64,000 nucleotides of DNA from Geminocystis sp. NIES-3708 (GTDB lineage: Bacteria > Cyanobacteriota > Cyanobacteriia > Cyanobacteriales > Cyanobacteriaceae): NCBI RefSeq assembly GCF_001548095.1, contig NZ_AP014815.1:3533656-3597655 (forward strand), given 5' to 3'. A model generated the notes under the pieces. It had not been told where the DNA came from and searched no databases. It saw nothing but the letters and a program-made list of their open reading frames with translations. Below, in pieces: positions 8,833 through 18,346 of the stretch. The position numbers were made by a program, and so were the translations under genes. Each line of letters starts with the position of its first letter. Position 1 is the stretch's first letter.

Positions 8833-10434
8833 TTAACTAATATTACAATCCATAGTTCTAGATATGAGAGTATAAATTCCTCTTTCTAATAATCCTGACA
8901 TGGCGACGGAAGGTAAATGTCCTTGAGGTGCTTTTATGTTATAAATTAGTATATCTTGAAATAACCATGTTCCATTTATTCTCCATCCTAAACGATCGCC
9001 AACAACTTCCCAAACTTTTTTATCATATTCTCGTTTCCCACCTAAACTGAGATAGATGCGTTTTTGTACCGAAAAACCAAATTTACCATTGCTATATTTT
9101 GTCCATAATTGATCTATGGTTTGTAAGTCTCGACAAGGAAAAGTACGCATTAAATCCTTATTTATCCAACCAGAATCTTGTCTTTGTAATGCTTTTAACA
9201 TCAATTGATGAGTTTCTTCGTCAGCTTTTTGCCATTGTTGATTTTTTAATAACTCCTCTAAATGATCATAATTGACTCCGACTTCTGAAAGACAAATAAT
9301 TGAATCCGATTCAGAAATGGTTTCAGGAGAAGAGACTTGTGTCGGTACATTAGAATTAGTTAAATTCGGCTCAATAATTGAGATTTTTTGAGGAATAACC
9401 GTTGACTTTTGATCTTCAAATCGATGGGGAGAAAGAGGATCATAACGATAATCATTATCTGATATTACCTTCGGTATTTTTGTAACTTTTCTTACTTTTC
9501 TCGTCACAGGCACAGGAGGCACAGGCATTATTGGTAAGTTATTAACGGGAGTTTTTGGGGGAGAATTGACAGGAGGATTTTCTTCTTTTTTTTCTGAGAC
9601 AGAAAGATTAATTTGACTATTTTCCGTTAACATATTTAACCATTGAGCTACGGATTGAGGACGGTTTTCTGATTCTAATTCCATACCCTTAAGAATAGCT
9701 AAATTAGTGCGATCGCTTATTTTAGAATTATGTTGCTGAGGAGGAATTAAACTAATGCCTTGACTACGAAATTGAGCGGGAAAAGGAATTTGTAAAGTTA
9801 AAATATAATATAAAGTAGCCGCAAGAGCATAAACATCAGTATAAGCTCCTCTTTTAGCATTTCTTAAATATTGTTCTAACGGTGCAAAACCTTCTGTACG
9901 AGAATTGGTATGAATTTGGGTTTTATCTTCAATAAAATCTCGTGCTAAACCAAAATCAATTAAAACTGCATCATTAGTCTGACGACGACGCATAATGTTA
10001 GCTGGTTTAACATCACGATGTAAAATTCCTTGCTTATGAATATAACTTAATGCACTACCTACTTGATAAATATAACGTATAGCTTCTACTTCTTCTAAAC
10101 CACCTTTTTTTTTGACTAAAGATTCTAAATTACCACCATCAATATATTCCATTACCATGCACCACAATTCTTTCTCTTGGCAGACATCATCAACTTGAAT
10201 TACATGAGGATGATTACATTTAGCTAAACGAAAAGCCTCTTGAATAAACCTTTCTTGGTGTTTAGAAAAATCTGGTTGTGCCTGAATAGTGGCATTTAAA
10301 GTTTTAATCGCCACAAGATTACCTGTTTGAACATCTTTAGCACCATAAGTAATACCTGCACCTCCAGCACCTAAAACTTTCTCAATCACATACTTTCCCT
10401 TCTGGATAATCCGTCCTGTTTTCCAATAACTCAT
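8833..10434 (-). CDS. Serine/threonine protein kinase fused to a GUN4 domain
   Basis: A 533-residue cytoplasmic protein. Residues 15-275 form a Hanks-type kinase with a Gly loop at 22-30, the ATP Lys K44, the catalytic H139-R-D141 motif, and DFG at 160-162; all key residues are present. A Pro/Val/Lys-rich linker (about 280-380) follows. The C-terminal part (about 385-530) is a GUN4 domain, marked by LLKNQQWQKADEET, SGWINKD and the GKFGFSVQKRIY segment. GUN4 binds porphyrins and stimulates Mg-chelatase, so the fusion may link tetrapyrrole status to phosphorylation. Such fusions are known in cyanobacteria, though their substrates are mostly unknown. There is no membrane segment. Confidence 0.92.
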   Translation of the reverse strand: MSYWKTGRIIQKGKYVIEKVLGAGGAGITYGAKDVQTGNLVAIKTLNATIQAQPDFSKHQERFIQEAFRLAKCNHPHVIQVDDVCQEKELWCMVMEYIDGGNLESLVKKKGGLEEVEAIRYIYQVGSALSYIHKQGILHRDVKPANIMRRRQTNDAVLIDFGLARDFIEDKTQIHTNSRTEGFAPLEQYLRNAKRGAYTDVYALAATLYYILTLQIPFPAQFRSQGISLIPPQQHNSKISDRTNLAILKGMELESENRPQSVAQWLNMLTENSQINLSVSEKKEENPPVNSPPKTPVNNLPIMPVPPVPVTRKVRKVTKIPKVISDNDYRYDPLSPHRFEDQKSTVIPQKISIIEPNLTNSNVPTQVSSPETISESDSIICLSEVGVNYDHLEELLKNQQWQKADEETHQLMLKALQRQDSGWINKDLMRTFPCRDLQTIDQLWTKYSNGKFGFSVQKRIYLSLGGKREYDKKVWEVVGDRLGWRINGTWLFQDILIYNIKAPQGHLPSVAMSGLLERGIYTLISRTMDCNIS

Positions 10435-10692
10435 AGTGACTACGAAATATTCCCATGATCCTCAGTAATTGTCTATCATTTTACTGGATTTCAGGGAATA
10501 ACGGCTGTAAAGTTCTTCAAAAGCAGAACATTTTCATTTTCTTCTTATCGCTATGCTAAAAGCACATCAAAGCCGCACATTAACTCAGATTGTGCGATCG
10601 CTTTAATCAGATTGTAAAACATTTTTAGAAAGATGATAAAAAATTAAGTTGTCGAACAACTCAAATATAGGTTATCATTGATAAGGTAATCA

Positions 10693-10766
10693 CGGGATGT
10701 AGCGCAGCTTGGTAGCGCGCCTGCTTTGGGAGCAGGATGTCGCAGGTTCAAATCCTGTCATCCCGA
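10693..10766 (+). tRNA. tRNA-Pro (anticodon UGG)
   Basis: A complete 74-nt cloverleaf. The acceptor arms CGGGATG (10693-10699) and CATCCCG (10759-10765) pair fully. The anticodon stem CCTGC/GCAGG carries the loop TTTGGGA, giving anticodon TGG. The T loop is GTTCAAATC, and the discriminator base is A. The 3' CCA is not encoded. It stands alone in a 632-bp gap. Confidence 0.97.
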
Positions 10767-11066
10767 TGAAGTTGTAAAGTGCTAAATAAGTCAGTAGAAA
10801 AGTCATAAAAATAGGAGTTTGATAGATACCCACATAATCAAAGAAAATACCAAATTTTGGCTGTTTTCATTTATTGAAAAACTCAAGGTTTTTGATAAAA
10901 TTTTTCAAATCAAGTTTTTTTATTTTTGGTGAGAATACAAAAAACATCTTCATTGATAACTGTTTCTCTTAACCTCCGCAGGAATAATTAATGAATTACC
11001 CCCACCAATTCCTAATCTCAGGAAAAGAATTTTTTTTAATGCAACGCCCAGTGATGTATCACTGAA
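10767..11066. other. Intergenic gap after tRNA-Pro
   Basis: 300 bp of A+T-rich DNA between the tRNA and the convergent pentapeptide gene. I see no RNA gene or strong terminator. A 24-codon open frame (10991-11065, +) has an AGGA seven bases before its ATG; this is too little to call a gene. Confidence 0.5.
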
Positions 11067-12017
11067 TTAGGCGGCAAGAGGCAAATGTATTTGATAAGGT
11101 GATGATGACAAATCGTCTTGAATTAATTCCCTAAAATTATTGATAATAAAAGAACAACGATTAAAATATTCTTTTACCCATTGACGATACCATTTTAGTT
11201 GAAAATCATCAATATAATTGAATTTTGAACCTAGGTATATAACGTTACCATAATTATCGACTTGAAATTTATTTAACCAGTCGTTTTCTAGCTTAGAGGA
11301 ATGTAGATATTTTACTACTAGATTTACCCCTAAATATTTTTGACTACATTTGCTAAGGTAGTTAATCGCTTTTAAGACATCTTCGATGGTGAAGTTATTC
11401 AATTCAACAGAAATCATACCCATTAATTGAGGGTTAAATTTGGTATCAAAAATCGTCTTATGATTATATTTTGCTTCTCTAAAGTAAGTTTTATAAATAA
11501 TAGCAGAAGTTAAGCAAGTACCTAACATACTTGATTCTGATAGATATGCTTCTGTTAAATTAACTCCCGTAAGGAAAGCGTTTTGAAATTCTGTTCTCTT
11601 TAAATTACTGTAAGATAAATCAGAATTATTTAGTGAACTCTGGGTAAAATTTGCACCACTTAAATAAGCCTTTTGTAGATTAACATTATTAAGATATGCC
11701 TGACGAAAATTCGCTTTTCTACCATGAATACCTGAAAGGTTAGCTTTATTCAATTTACTGTAACTTAAATCACTATCATCAATAATCGCATTTGTTAAAT
11801 TTGCACCTGTAAGATTTGCACCCTTTAAATTGCATTTACTGAGATTAGCATCGGTTAAATTGGCATTTTCTAAATTCGCAAAACTTAAGTCACTATTTTT
11901 TAAATTTGCTTGTGCCAAATTAATACCTTTTAAATTTGCTTTGGAGAAATTGTGCTGATGAAAATTTCTTTCTCCTAAGAGGTAACGTTGATTTATTTCT
12001 GTAAAAAAGTCACTCAT
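11067..12017 (-). CDS. Pentapeptide-repeat protein with unique C-terminal domain
   Basis: A 316-residue protein. Roughly residues 20-165 are tandem pentapeptides of the A(D/N)Lxx type (ANLKG, ANLSG, SDLSY and others), which fold into a right-handed beta helix. The last 130 residues do not repeat; they are Tyr/Asn/Lys-rich and unknown to me. There is no signal or membrane segment, so the product is probably cytoplasmic. An in-frame TTG at 12032 would add five residues. I prefer the ATG at 12017 because GAGG lies nine bases upstream of it. Function cannot be given; pentapeptide proteins are numerous in cyanobacteria and mostly uncharacterised. Confidence 0.87.
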   Translation of the reverse strand: MSDFFTEINQRYLLGERNFHQHNFSKANLKGINLAQANLKNSDLSFANLENANLTDANLSKCNLKGANLTGANLTNAIIDDSDLSYSKLNKANLSGIHGRKANFRQAYLNNVNLQKAYLSGANFTQSSLNNSDLSYSNLKRTEFQNAFLTGVNLTEAYLSESSMLGTCLTSAIIYKTYFREAKYNHKTIFDTKFNPQLMGMISVELNNFTIEDVLKAINYLSKCSQKYLGVNLVVKYLHSSKLENDWLNKFQVDNYGNVIYLGSKFNYIDDFQLKWYRQWVKEYFNRCSFIINNFRELIQDDLSSSPYQIHLPLAA

Positions 12018-12212
12018 AGACTTATACCTCAACCATTGAATGGTTATCGTTATTTTTAAGTATGAATATAAAGTAAGAATGTGGAGATTTTGTGGAGACT
12101 ATTTTAATAGGTAATAATTCTTTATATTTTCTATGTCATAAGACTAATTTATTTTTGTTAATTGTTATTTAGATAACATTTTAAATATTTATGAATAAAT
12201 GAGTAATTATAC

Positions 12213-13337
12213 TTAATTTATTGGAATAGTAAAAAAAAAAGTTGAACCGTTGTTCAAAGATGATTCTACCCAAATTTTACCGCCATTATGATCTATTATT
12301 TTTTTACAGGTGGCTAAACCAATACCAATACCATCATATTTTTTGTCTGTTTCAATTCTCTCTAACATTTTAAATATTTTCTGATGATTTTCTGGCTTGA
12401 TACCGATACCATTATCTTTGACACTAAATAGTAATTCTGTTTTTGATTTTTTGATTGAGATGGTTATTTCTGGCTGACAATTATCAGGAATATATTTGAT
12501 TCCATTACTGATTAAATTTTGAAATATTTGTGTTAATTGAATAGGATTATAAGTAACATTTATAGGACTTCGACTTTCTTCAATATTTAATTTAATAATT
12601 GCTTCTGATTCTTCTATTTGTTGTGTTAATAAATCTAAAACATTATCAATTATTTCTATACAGTTAATGACTTCTTTTTCTTCTTTATTTTTTTCAATTT
12701 GTGCATAAGATAGTAAAGTATTGATTAATTGATTCATTGCATAACTAGAATTTAAAATCAAATTTAAGAGATATAATGATTGTTCTTTTAAATTTTCTTT
12801 TTCTAAATGTAAAACTAATTGGCTACTCCCTAAAATAGTTTGTAATGGTTGTTTTAAATCATGGGAAACAATATGTGCATAATTTTCTAATTCTCGATTA
12901 GATGCTGATAATTTTTGATTGAGAATTTTGATTTCTTTTAACTTTTGTTTTCTTTCAATAGCATATCGTATGGCTCTTTGTAAATTATCTAAATTAATCT
13001 CTCCTTTAATCAAATAATCTTGCGCACCTTCTCTTACAGATGAGATTGCCATATCTTCATCATCTAAACCTGTTAAAATTAGTATAGGAATATCATTACT
13101 ATAAAAGTGAATAGTTTTTACTGTATCTAAATTATGACTATCAGGCAAAGATAAATCCAATAAAATAACATCAAAGAAATTACTTTTAAGGTGAAAAATG
13201 GCATCTCTACAGGTTAAAACATGAGTTAAATCTATTTTGAGAGAATGTAATTTTTGAAATTGTTTTTTGATAATAATAACATCAGCTAAATTATCTTCTA
13301 CAAGGAGAATATGAAGGTGAGTTAAAGAAGAAACCAT
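12213..13337 (-). CDS. Receiver-histidine kinase hybrid
   Basis: A 374-residue soluble signalling protein. The N-terminal receiver (8-125) has acidic D15, phospho-acceptor D61 and K111. A short coiled coil (about 125-150) leads to a HisKA domain with phospho-His H159 in IVSHDLKQP. The HATPase domain shows the N box, G1 (DNGIGI) and G2 (GIGIGLA) motifs. The receiver before the kinase suggests that phosphorylation from a partner sets kinase activity. It is the last of three co-directional genes, 22 bp after the Rcp1-like receiver, which itself follows the ETR1-type kinase. An upstream in-frame TTG (13355) is possible; I used the first ATG. Confidence 0.9.
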   Translation of the reverse strand: MVSSLTHLHILLVEDNLADVIIIKKQFQKLHSLKIDLTHVLTCRDAIFHLKSNFFDVILLDLSLPDSHNLDTVKTIHFYSNDIPILILTGLDDEDMAISSVREGAQDYLIKGEINLDNLQRAIRYAIERKQKLKEIKILNQKLSASNRELENYAHIVSHDLKQPLQTILGSSQLVLHLEKENLKEQSLYLLNLILNSSYAMNQLINTLLSYAQIEKNKEEKEVINCIEIIDNVLDLLTQQIEESEAIIKLNIEESRSPINVTYNPIQLTQIFQNLISNGIKYIPDNCQPEITISIKKSKTELLFSVKDNGIGIKPENHQKIFKMLERIETDKKYDGIGIGLATCKKIIDHNGGKIWVESSLNNGSTFFFTIPIN

Positions 13338-13359
13338 ATGGTATAAACAACTCAAAGTA

Positions 13360-13794
13360 TTAGTTTAAGGGATAACGGACAAATTTAAACCAAAAATTAT
13401 CGATAGCTTCCATACATTGATAAAACTCTTTTAAATCTATCGGTTTAGTTAAATAAGAGTTCGCATAATAGTTATAACATTCTACAATATCTTTATTATT
13501 TTCCGAAGTACTTAAAATAATTACGGGAATAGCTTTAAATTTAAGATCTGATTTAATTTCTTTTAAAACTTCTAAACCATTTTTTTGAGGTAAATTCAAG
13601 TCTAATAATATCAAATCAGGACGAGGTTTTTGTTCATATTCTCCTTCTTGATGTAGAAAATTCATCGCTTCAATGCCATTGTTAACTACATAAAGATTTT
13701 TAGGAGTTGTAGTTTGCTTAAGAATTTTTTTCATTAAAACTACATCAGCTAAAGAATCTTCTGCCAATAAAATTTCTACTGGTTTTGAAAACAT
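13360..13794 (-). CDS. Single-domain response regulator, Rcp1-like
   Basis: A 144-residue lone receiver with E12/D13, phospho-acceptor D65 and K117. The long beta4-alpha4 stretch (STSENNKDIVECYNYYAN) and the SYLTKPIDLKEF end match the Rcp1 subgroup, which are partners of cyanobacterial phytochromes and related kinases. It has no output domain, so it probably shuttles phosphate or acts by binding. It lies 8 bp after the ETR1-type kinase and 22 bp before the receiver-kinase hybrid. Both flanking kinases are candidate partners, giving a possible phosphorelay. Confidence 0.93.
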   Translation of the reverse strand: MFSKPVEILLAEDSLADVVLMKKILKQTTTPKNLYVVNNGIEAMNFLHQEGEYEQKPRPDLILLDLNLPQKNGLEVLKEIKSDLKFKAIPVIILSTSENNKDIVECYNYYANSYLTKPIDLKEFYQCMEAIDNFWFKFVRYPLN

Positions 13795-13802
13795 TTATTG
13801 TA

Positions 13803-15530
13803 TTAATGAATTTCAGTATATTTTGGGATTGTAAAAAAAAATTTTGAGCCTTTTTCTATCTCTGATTGTACCCAAATTTTACCGCCATGACGAGTAACAA
13901 TTTTTTGACATAATGCTAAACCAATACCTGTACCTTCATATTGATCACTGGAATATAATCGTTGAAACACTATAAAAATTTTTTCCTGAAATTTTACAGG
14001 GATACCAATTCCATTATCTTCAACACAAAATAGCCATTCATTTTGTAATGATTCTACTGTTATATTAATTATAATAGGTTTATTACTATGAAATTTTAGG
14101 GCATTACTAATTAAATTTTGCCATAATTGAGTTATTTGAAACTTATCTCCCATAATATGTGGTAATTTTTGATAAATAATTTTTGCTTTTTTTTCTTCCA
14201 TAGAAATCTGAAAAATATCTAATACCTCTTCAATAATTTGGTTACAATTTAACAAAATAAATTCTTTTCCTTTTGTTTGTATTCTTGATAAAGCTAATAA
14301 ATCTTTAATTAGCTGTTTCATTCGATGAGAAGCTGAGATAATAAACTGTAAATATTGCTTTCCTTCTTCGTTAATTTTATGTCCATATTCCTCTATAAAT
14401 AACTCAGAAAAACTGGTGATAATTCTTAGTGGTTCTTGAAGATCATGAGACGCTACATAAGCAAACTGTTCTAATTCTTGATTAGATCTTTGTAATTCAA
14501 TATTCCATGTTTTTAAATCTTTTTGCATATCATAAGTTTCTATCGCTTTAATAAATATTTCAGCTATTAATTTGACAAAAATTAGGTCAACTTGTTGCCA
14601 TTGTTTGATATTTTGAAAAGAAGTTAACATTAAAAATCCGTGACAATTATTTTCATAAATTAAAGGCACTGCTAAAATAGATTTAATCTGATTATTGTTA
14701 ATATATGATTCTTTTGATAAACAATATTCATCTTCATTAATTAGATCATTAATTTTTAAAAATTCCAACTTATTCATTATTTTTACAATCACACAAAGAT
14801 CACATTTTAAATCAATCATGTTAATATTATTGCCATAAAAAAATTGAGTTTTAGTTATTTGATGACTATTATCAGTTATAAATAAAAAACAATGATCGAT
14901 AGATAAAGTATCATAAATAGCTTTTAAAGAAAGATTAAACTTTTCATTTATATCTCCATAATCAACTTTAATAAATAAATTAGAAATATAAGTAACTAAT
15001 TTTTCTAATTTAATTTTATAATTTAATCTATTGTTAATAATTTCTATTTCTGAAGTTCTTTGTTTAACCCTTACTTCTAGTTCTTGATTTAATTTTTTTA
15101 ATTGTAATTCTGTTTCTTTTTTTTCTTTAATTTTTATCTCTAAATTTTGATTAAGAATAGCTAATTTTTCAGGAGTTGGTAAAACTAAAGCTAGAGGAAT
15201 AATTGTTAATAATTCAAAAGCAGTTAAAACAGAAATTATTGCAGTTAAAATCTTAATAAAACCTGATAACCAATAAATAGGATACCATAGAGTAATAATT
15301 GCTATAAGATGAGTTAAACCACAAAAAAGAATAAAAGCACTAAATAATATAAAAATTTTGTTAAAAGGAATATCTTTCTTTTCATGAACAAAATAAATTA
15401 ACATTAAAGGAATAGAAAAATAAGCCAAAAAAATAAATAAATCTGAGAATAAATGTACCCAGATTAAAGACGGTTGCCACAAATAACAATGGCCATGGGG
15501 AATATAATAATTAGATAACAAAATATTCAT
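13803..15530 (-). CDS. ETR1-type ethylene-receptor histidine kinase with GAF domain
   Basis: A 575-residue membrane sensor kinase. Residues 20-115 hold three membrane helices of the ethylene-binding domain. All the key ETR1 residues I compared are kept with a constant shift of five: D30, Y37, I40, P41, I67, and the copper ligands C70 and H74. A coiled coil (about 122-175), a GAF domain (about 180-335), HisKA (H362 in VASHDLQEP) and HATPase (DNGIGIP, GTGIGLA) follow. The Synechocystis homologue Slr1212 binds ethylene and is also the light sensor UirS. Here there is no PAS domain, and the GAF has a Cys (C270) near the bilin position but no following His. It is the first gene of a three-gene operon and divergent from a DNA-binding regulator. 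Confidence 0.93.
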   Translation of the reverse strand: MNILLSNYYIPHGHCYLWQPSLIWVHLFSDLFIFLAYFSIPLMLIYFVHEKKDIPFNKIFILFSAFILFCGLTHLIAIITLWYPIYWLSGFIKILTAIISVLTAFELLTIIPLALVLPTPEKLAILNQNLEIKIKEKKETELQLKKLNQELEVRVKQRTSEIEIINNRLNYKIKLEKLVTYISNLFIKVDYGDINEKFNLSLKAIYDTLSIDHCFLFITDNSHQITKTQFFYGNNINMIDLKCDLCVIVKIMNKLEFLKINDLINEDEYCLSKESYINNNQIKSILAVPLIYENNCHGFLMLTSFQNIKQWQQVDLIFVKLIAEIFIKAIETYDMQKDLKTWNIELQRSNQELEQFAYVASHDLQEPLRIITSFSELFIEEYGHKINEEGKQYLQFIISASHRMKQLIKDLLALSRIQTKGKEFILLNCNQIIEEVLDIFQISMEEKKAKIIYQKLPHIMGDKFQITQLWQNLISNALKFHSNKPIIINITVESLQNEWLFCVEDNGIGIPVKFQEKIFIVFQRLYSSDQYEGTGIGLALCQKIVTRHGGKIWVQSEIEKGSKFFFTIPKYTEIH

Positions 15531-15654
15531 TAATATTCATTAATAAAAATAAGATTGTAAAGATAAGTTAAGTATTCATTTTTTTTTCATTAACAGATAA
15601 TAGGATAAGAATTGTATCCCTAAGTACATAAAAATTAATCTACTTTAATGGAAA

Positions 15655-17550
15655 ATGAAGATTATACTAGTGGAAGATGATCAAAGATTTGGAAAACTAA
15701 TTAAAGATTATCTCATTACAGAATCAGAAAAAATTGATTTAGTCAATACAGGAATTAATATTAGAGATAAATTAGATCAAGGAAGTTATGACATTCTTAT
15801 TTTAGATGTAATGTTACCCGAAAAAAACGGTATTGATATTTGTCGAGAATTAAGAGCCACAAATATTAATCTCCCAATATTATTTATTACTGCTTTAAAT
15901 AATCAAATTGATAAAATTAAAGCTTTTGAATCTGGTGCTGATGATTATTTAATCAAGCCTTTTGACTTTCAAGAATTATTAGCTAGAATAAAAGCCCTTG
16001 TAAGACGAGAAAAAAAAATAAAATCAACAACAAATTTAACATGGCAAAACTTAGTCATGATTCTTGAAGAAAAACAAGTTAAATATGGAGATAATTATTT
16101 ACATTTAACTCCCACAGAATATAAAATTTTAGAGATTTTTTTAACAACACCTCAAAAAGTTTTTAATACAGATAATATTATTGATCAATTGTGGGATATT
16201 GATACTATACCTACTAATAATACACTAAGAACTCATATAAAATCTCTCAGGAAAAAATTAACTGACGTAGGATTAGATAAGGATTTCATTGAAACACTTT
16301 ATGGTATGGGTTATAGACTTAAACCCTTGAATAATAAGTCAGATAAAAATATCATAAAAAAATCATCTTCATTAATTAATTATTTTCAAAATAACCAACT
16401 AACTAAAAATCAATCAGATATTAATAAACAAGAAAAATTACAATTGTTAATTGAACAAATGTGGTTAGAAAATCAAGAAAACGTTAGCCAAGATTGTCAA
16501 AAGTTACTTGATTATATACACAGTAAAAATAATTTAAAAATTGATGATGCTATTCGTACAGTTCATAATTTTGTTGGTTTTCTAGGCAGTATTGGTTATA
16601 TAAATGCTAGTAATATTTCTAAGAAAATTGAAGTTTTATTAAAAAATAATTATCCTCACGTTAAAGATCAAAAAAATATTATAAAAATAACAAATTTAAT
16701 TCATGAGTTAGAAAAAGAATTATTCCCAGAAGGAAGACAAAATTATGACAAAAAAGATCAAGAATTATTTAATCAACAAAAAGTTGAAATATTAGTTATT
16801 GATGAAGATCAAAAATTAGCTAATCAATTAATTATGTTTATCGAAAATCCTCAAGTTTCTCTGAGTTTTTGTCATAGTATTTTATCTGCTCAAAACTATT
16901 TAAATGAGAAAACTTATGATGTAGTTATTTTAGAGACTCAATGGAAAAACAATTCTGATAGAGAAAACTCTATTTTAAATTTATTAGGGGAGAAAAAAAA
17001 AGAAACTAAAATTATTATTTATAGTAAAGATGATAGCTTAGAAAACAGATTATATTGTTCAAAATATCCTATTAATGCTTTTTTAAGTAAAAATAACTCT
17101 CTTGAAATATTATGGGAAAACATCAAAAGTGCCTTAATTCAAAATCACTCTAATTCTATAGTTAATTCCCTCTATAATATTTTGATTATCGATGATGATG
17201 TAAGATTTACTTCAATTTTAAAACAAAAATTAATTATTAATCAATTACCTCTTAATATTAATATAATTTCCGAAAGCGAAACTTTTTTAGATGAAATAAA
17301 AAAAATAAAACCACAATTAATAATTCTCGATTTAGAAATGCCAAAACTAAATGGTTTAGATATATGTAAAATTATCAAAAAAGATCCTTTATTACAATCT
17401 ATTCCTGTTATTTTTTTAACCAGTAATTTAGCTTCAAATATTATTAATCAATTCCTCGAAGCTGGAGCAGATGACTTTATCAGTAAATCCAAAATTGATT
17501 TAGAATTATATCCCAGAATTTTAACTCATCTCCAAGGATATAAATTATAA
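15655..17550 (+). CDS. Multi-domain OmpR-type regulator: REC-wHTH-HPt-REC-REC
   Basis: A 631-residue protein. Order: receiver (1-118; D8, D9, phospho-acceptor D51, K101); OmpR-type winged helix (about 125-225, ending LYGMGYRL); HPt-like helical domain (about 258-356, likely phospho-His H304 in TVHNFVG); a degenerate receiver (about 376-495) with Glu427 in place of the phospho-Asp; and an intact receiver (about 506-630; D559, K611). It can thus bind DNA and also relay phosphate within itself. Similar proteins in cyanobacteria are labelled multi-component transcriptional regulators. It is divergent, by 124 bp, from the ETR1-type kinase operon, so it is a plausible output for that pathway; no direct evidence is visible. 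Confidence 0.9.
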   Translation: MKIILVEDDQRFGKLIKDYLITESEKIDLVNTGINIRDKLDQGSYDILILDVMLPEKNGIDICRELRATNINLPILFITALNNQIDKIKAFESGADDYLIKPFDFQELLARIKALVRREKKIKSTTNLTWQNLVMILEEKQVKYGDNYLHLTPTEYKILEIFLTTPQKVFNTDNIIDQLWDIDTIPTNNTLRTHIKSLRKKLTDVGLDKDFIETLYGMGYRLKPLNNKSDKNIIKKSSSLINYFQNNQLTKNQSDINKQEKLQLLIEQMWLENQENVSQDCQKLLDYIHSKNNLKIDDAIRTVHNFVGFLGSIGYINASNISKKIEVLLKNNYPHVKDQKNIIKITNLIHELEKELFPEGRQNYDKKDQELFNQQKVEILVIDEDQKLANQLIMFIENPQVSLSFCHSILSAQNYLNEKTYDVVILETQWKNNSDRENSILNLLGEKKKETKIIIYSKDDSLENRLYCSKYPINAFLSKNNSLEILWENIKSALIQNHSNSIVNSLYNILIIDDDVRFTSILKQKLIINQLPLNINIISESETFLDEIKKIKPQLIILDLEMPKLNGLDICKIIKKDPLLQSIPVIFLTSNLASNIINQFLEAGADDFISKSKIDLELYPRILTHLQGYKL

Positions 17551-17876
17551 ATATACCTTTAAACATCTTCAAAATATAGTTTATTTAAGATAGAAAATTA
17601 TAAATTTAAATAACTATTACTTATTGGCTATTTCCCGAATTTTCCTAAAATTATAATAGGGTTTAATTAGATAATTACAGATTTTTAACAAAAAATAATA
17701 TACAGAAATCCGATGATAATTGCGAAATTTTTAAATGTGTTAGGTATTAGGCATTAGCTTTTAAAGATTATTAAGATTTATATCTTGATTTTCTAATCTT
17801 TAATTATTTACACATGATTTAAAATTGCTATATAGATTCAAAATAACCAAAAATCATTTTATGATCAAAAGAAAAT
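17551..17876. other. Intergenic gap, no feature seen
   Basis: 326 bp, strongly A+T-rich, between the multi-domain regulator and the lone receiver. I see no open frame of interest, hairpin with a T run, or known RNA. Confidence 0.5.
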
Positions 17877-18266
17877 ATGAAAAATATAAAATTAATTAAT
17901 ATTAGTAAAGTTTTAGTTATTGATGATAATAAAGAAATTCAAAAATTAATAAAAATATCTTTAGAAATGATGAGAAAATGGGAAGTTTTCACCGCTAATT
18001 CAGGATTAGAAGGACTAAAAATAGCTAAACAATTACAAAATTTAGATTTAATACTTTTAGACTATCTAATGCCTGAAATTAATGGAGGAGAAATTATTAT
18101 CAAGTTGCGAAAAGATAAAAAAGTTTGTCATATTCCAGTCATATTTTTAACTGCTCAATCGGACACACAATTTGACTGGCAAGGATTAGGTGCATTAGGA
18201 GTTATTTATAAACCATTTAATCCTATTACTATCGTAGATTTAATTGAAAAAATCTTAATCAATTAG
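17877..18266 (+). CDS. Single-domain response regulator
   Basis: A 129-residue receiver with the D16-D17 acidic pair, phospho-acceptor D62 (LILLDYLMPE), the T92 switch residue and K112. There is no output domain. The alpha4-beta5 region (DTQFDWQGLGALGVIYKPF) resembles cyanobacterial CheY-like receivers attached to large kinases. It has its own unit, 326 bp after the multi-domain regulator on the same strand. The partner kinase is unknown, and the nearby ETR1-type and hybrid kinases are candidates only by position. Confidence 0.9.
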   Translation: MKNIKLINISKVLVIDDNKEIQKLIKISLEMMRKWEVFTANSGLEGLKIAKQLQNLDLILLDYLMPEINGGEIIIKLRKDKKVCHIPVIFLTAQSDTQFDWQGLGALGVIYKPFNPITIVDLIEKILIN

Positions 18267-18346
18267 TAAATAATAATTATTAATATTATGATGGAGAAAG
18301 AATCATCTAGTTAAGAAAGTAAATGAATTGAGGAGAGATGTAGAGT

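Noticed and set aside
10991-11065. 24-codon frame with AGGA upstream
   Set aside because: Too short, no recognisable features, and lies in a convergent gap; kept only as a note.
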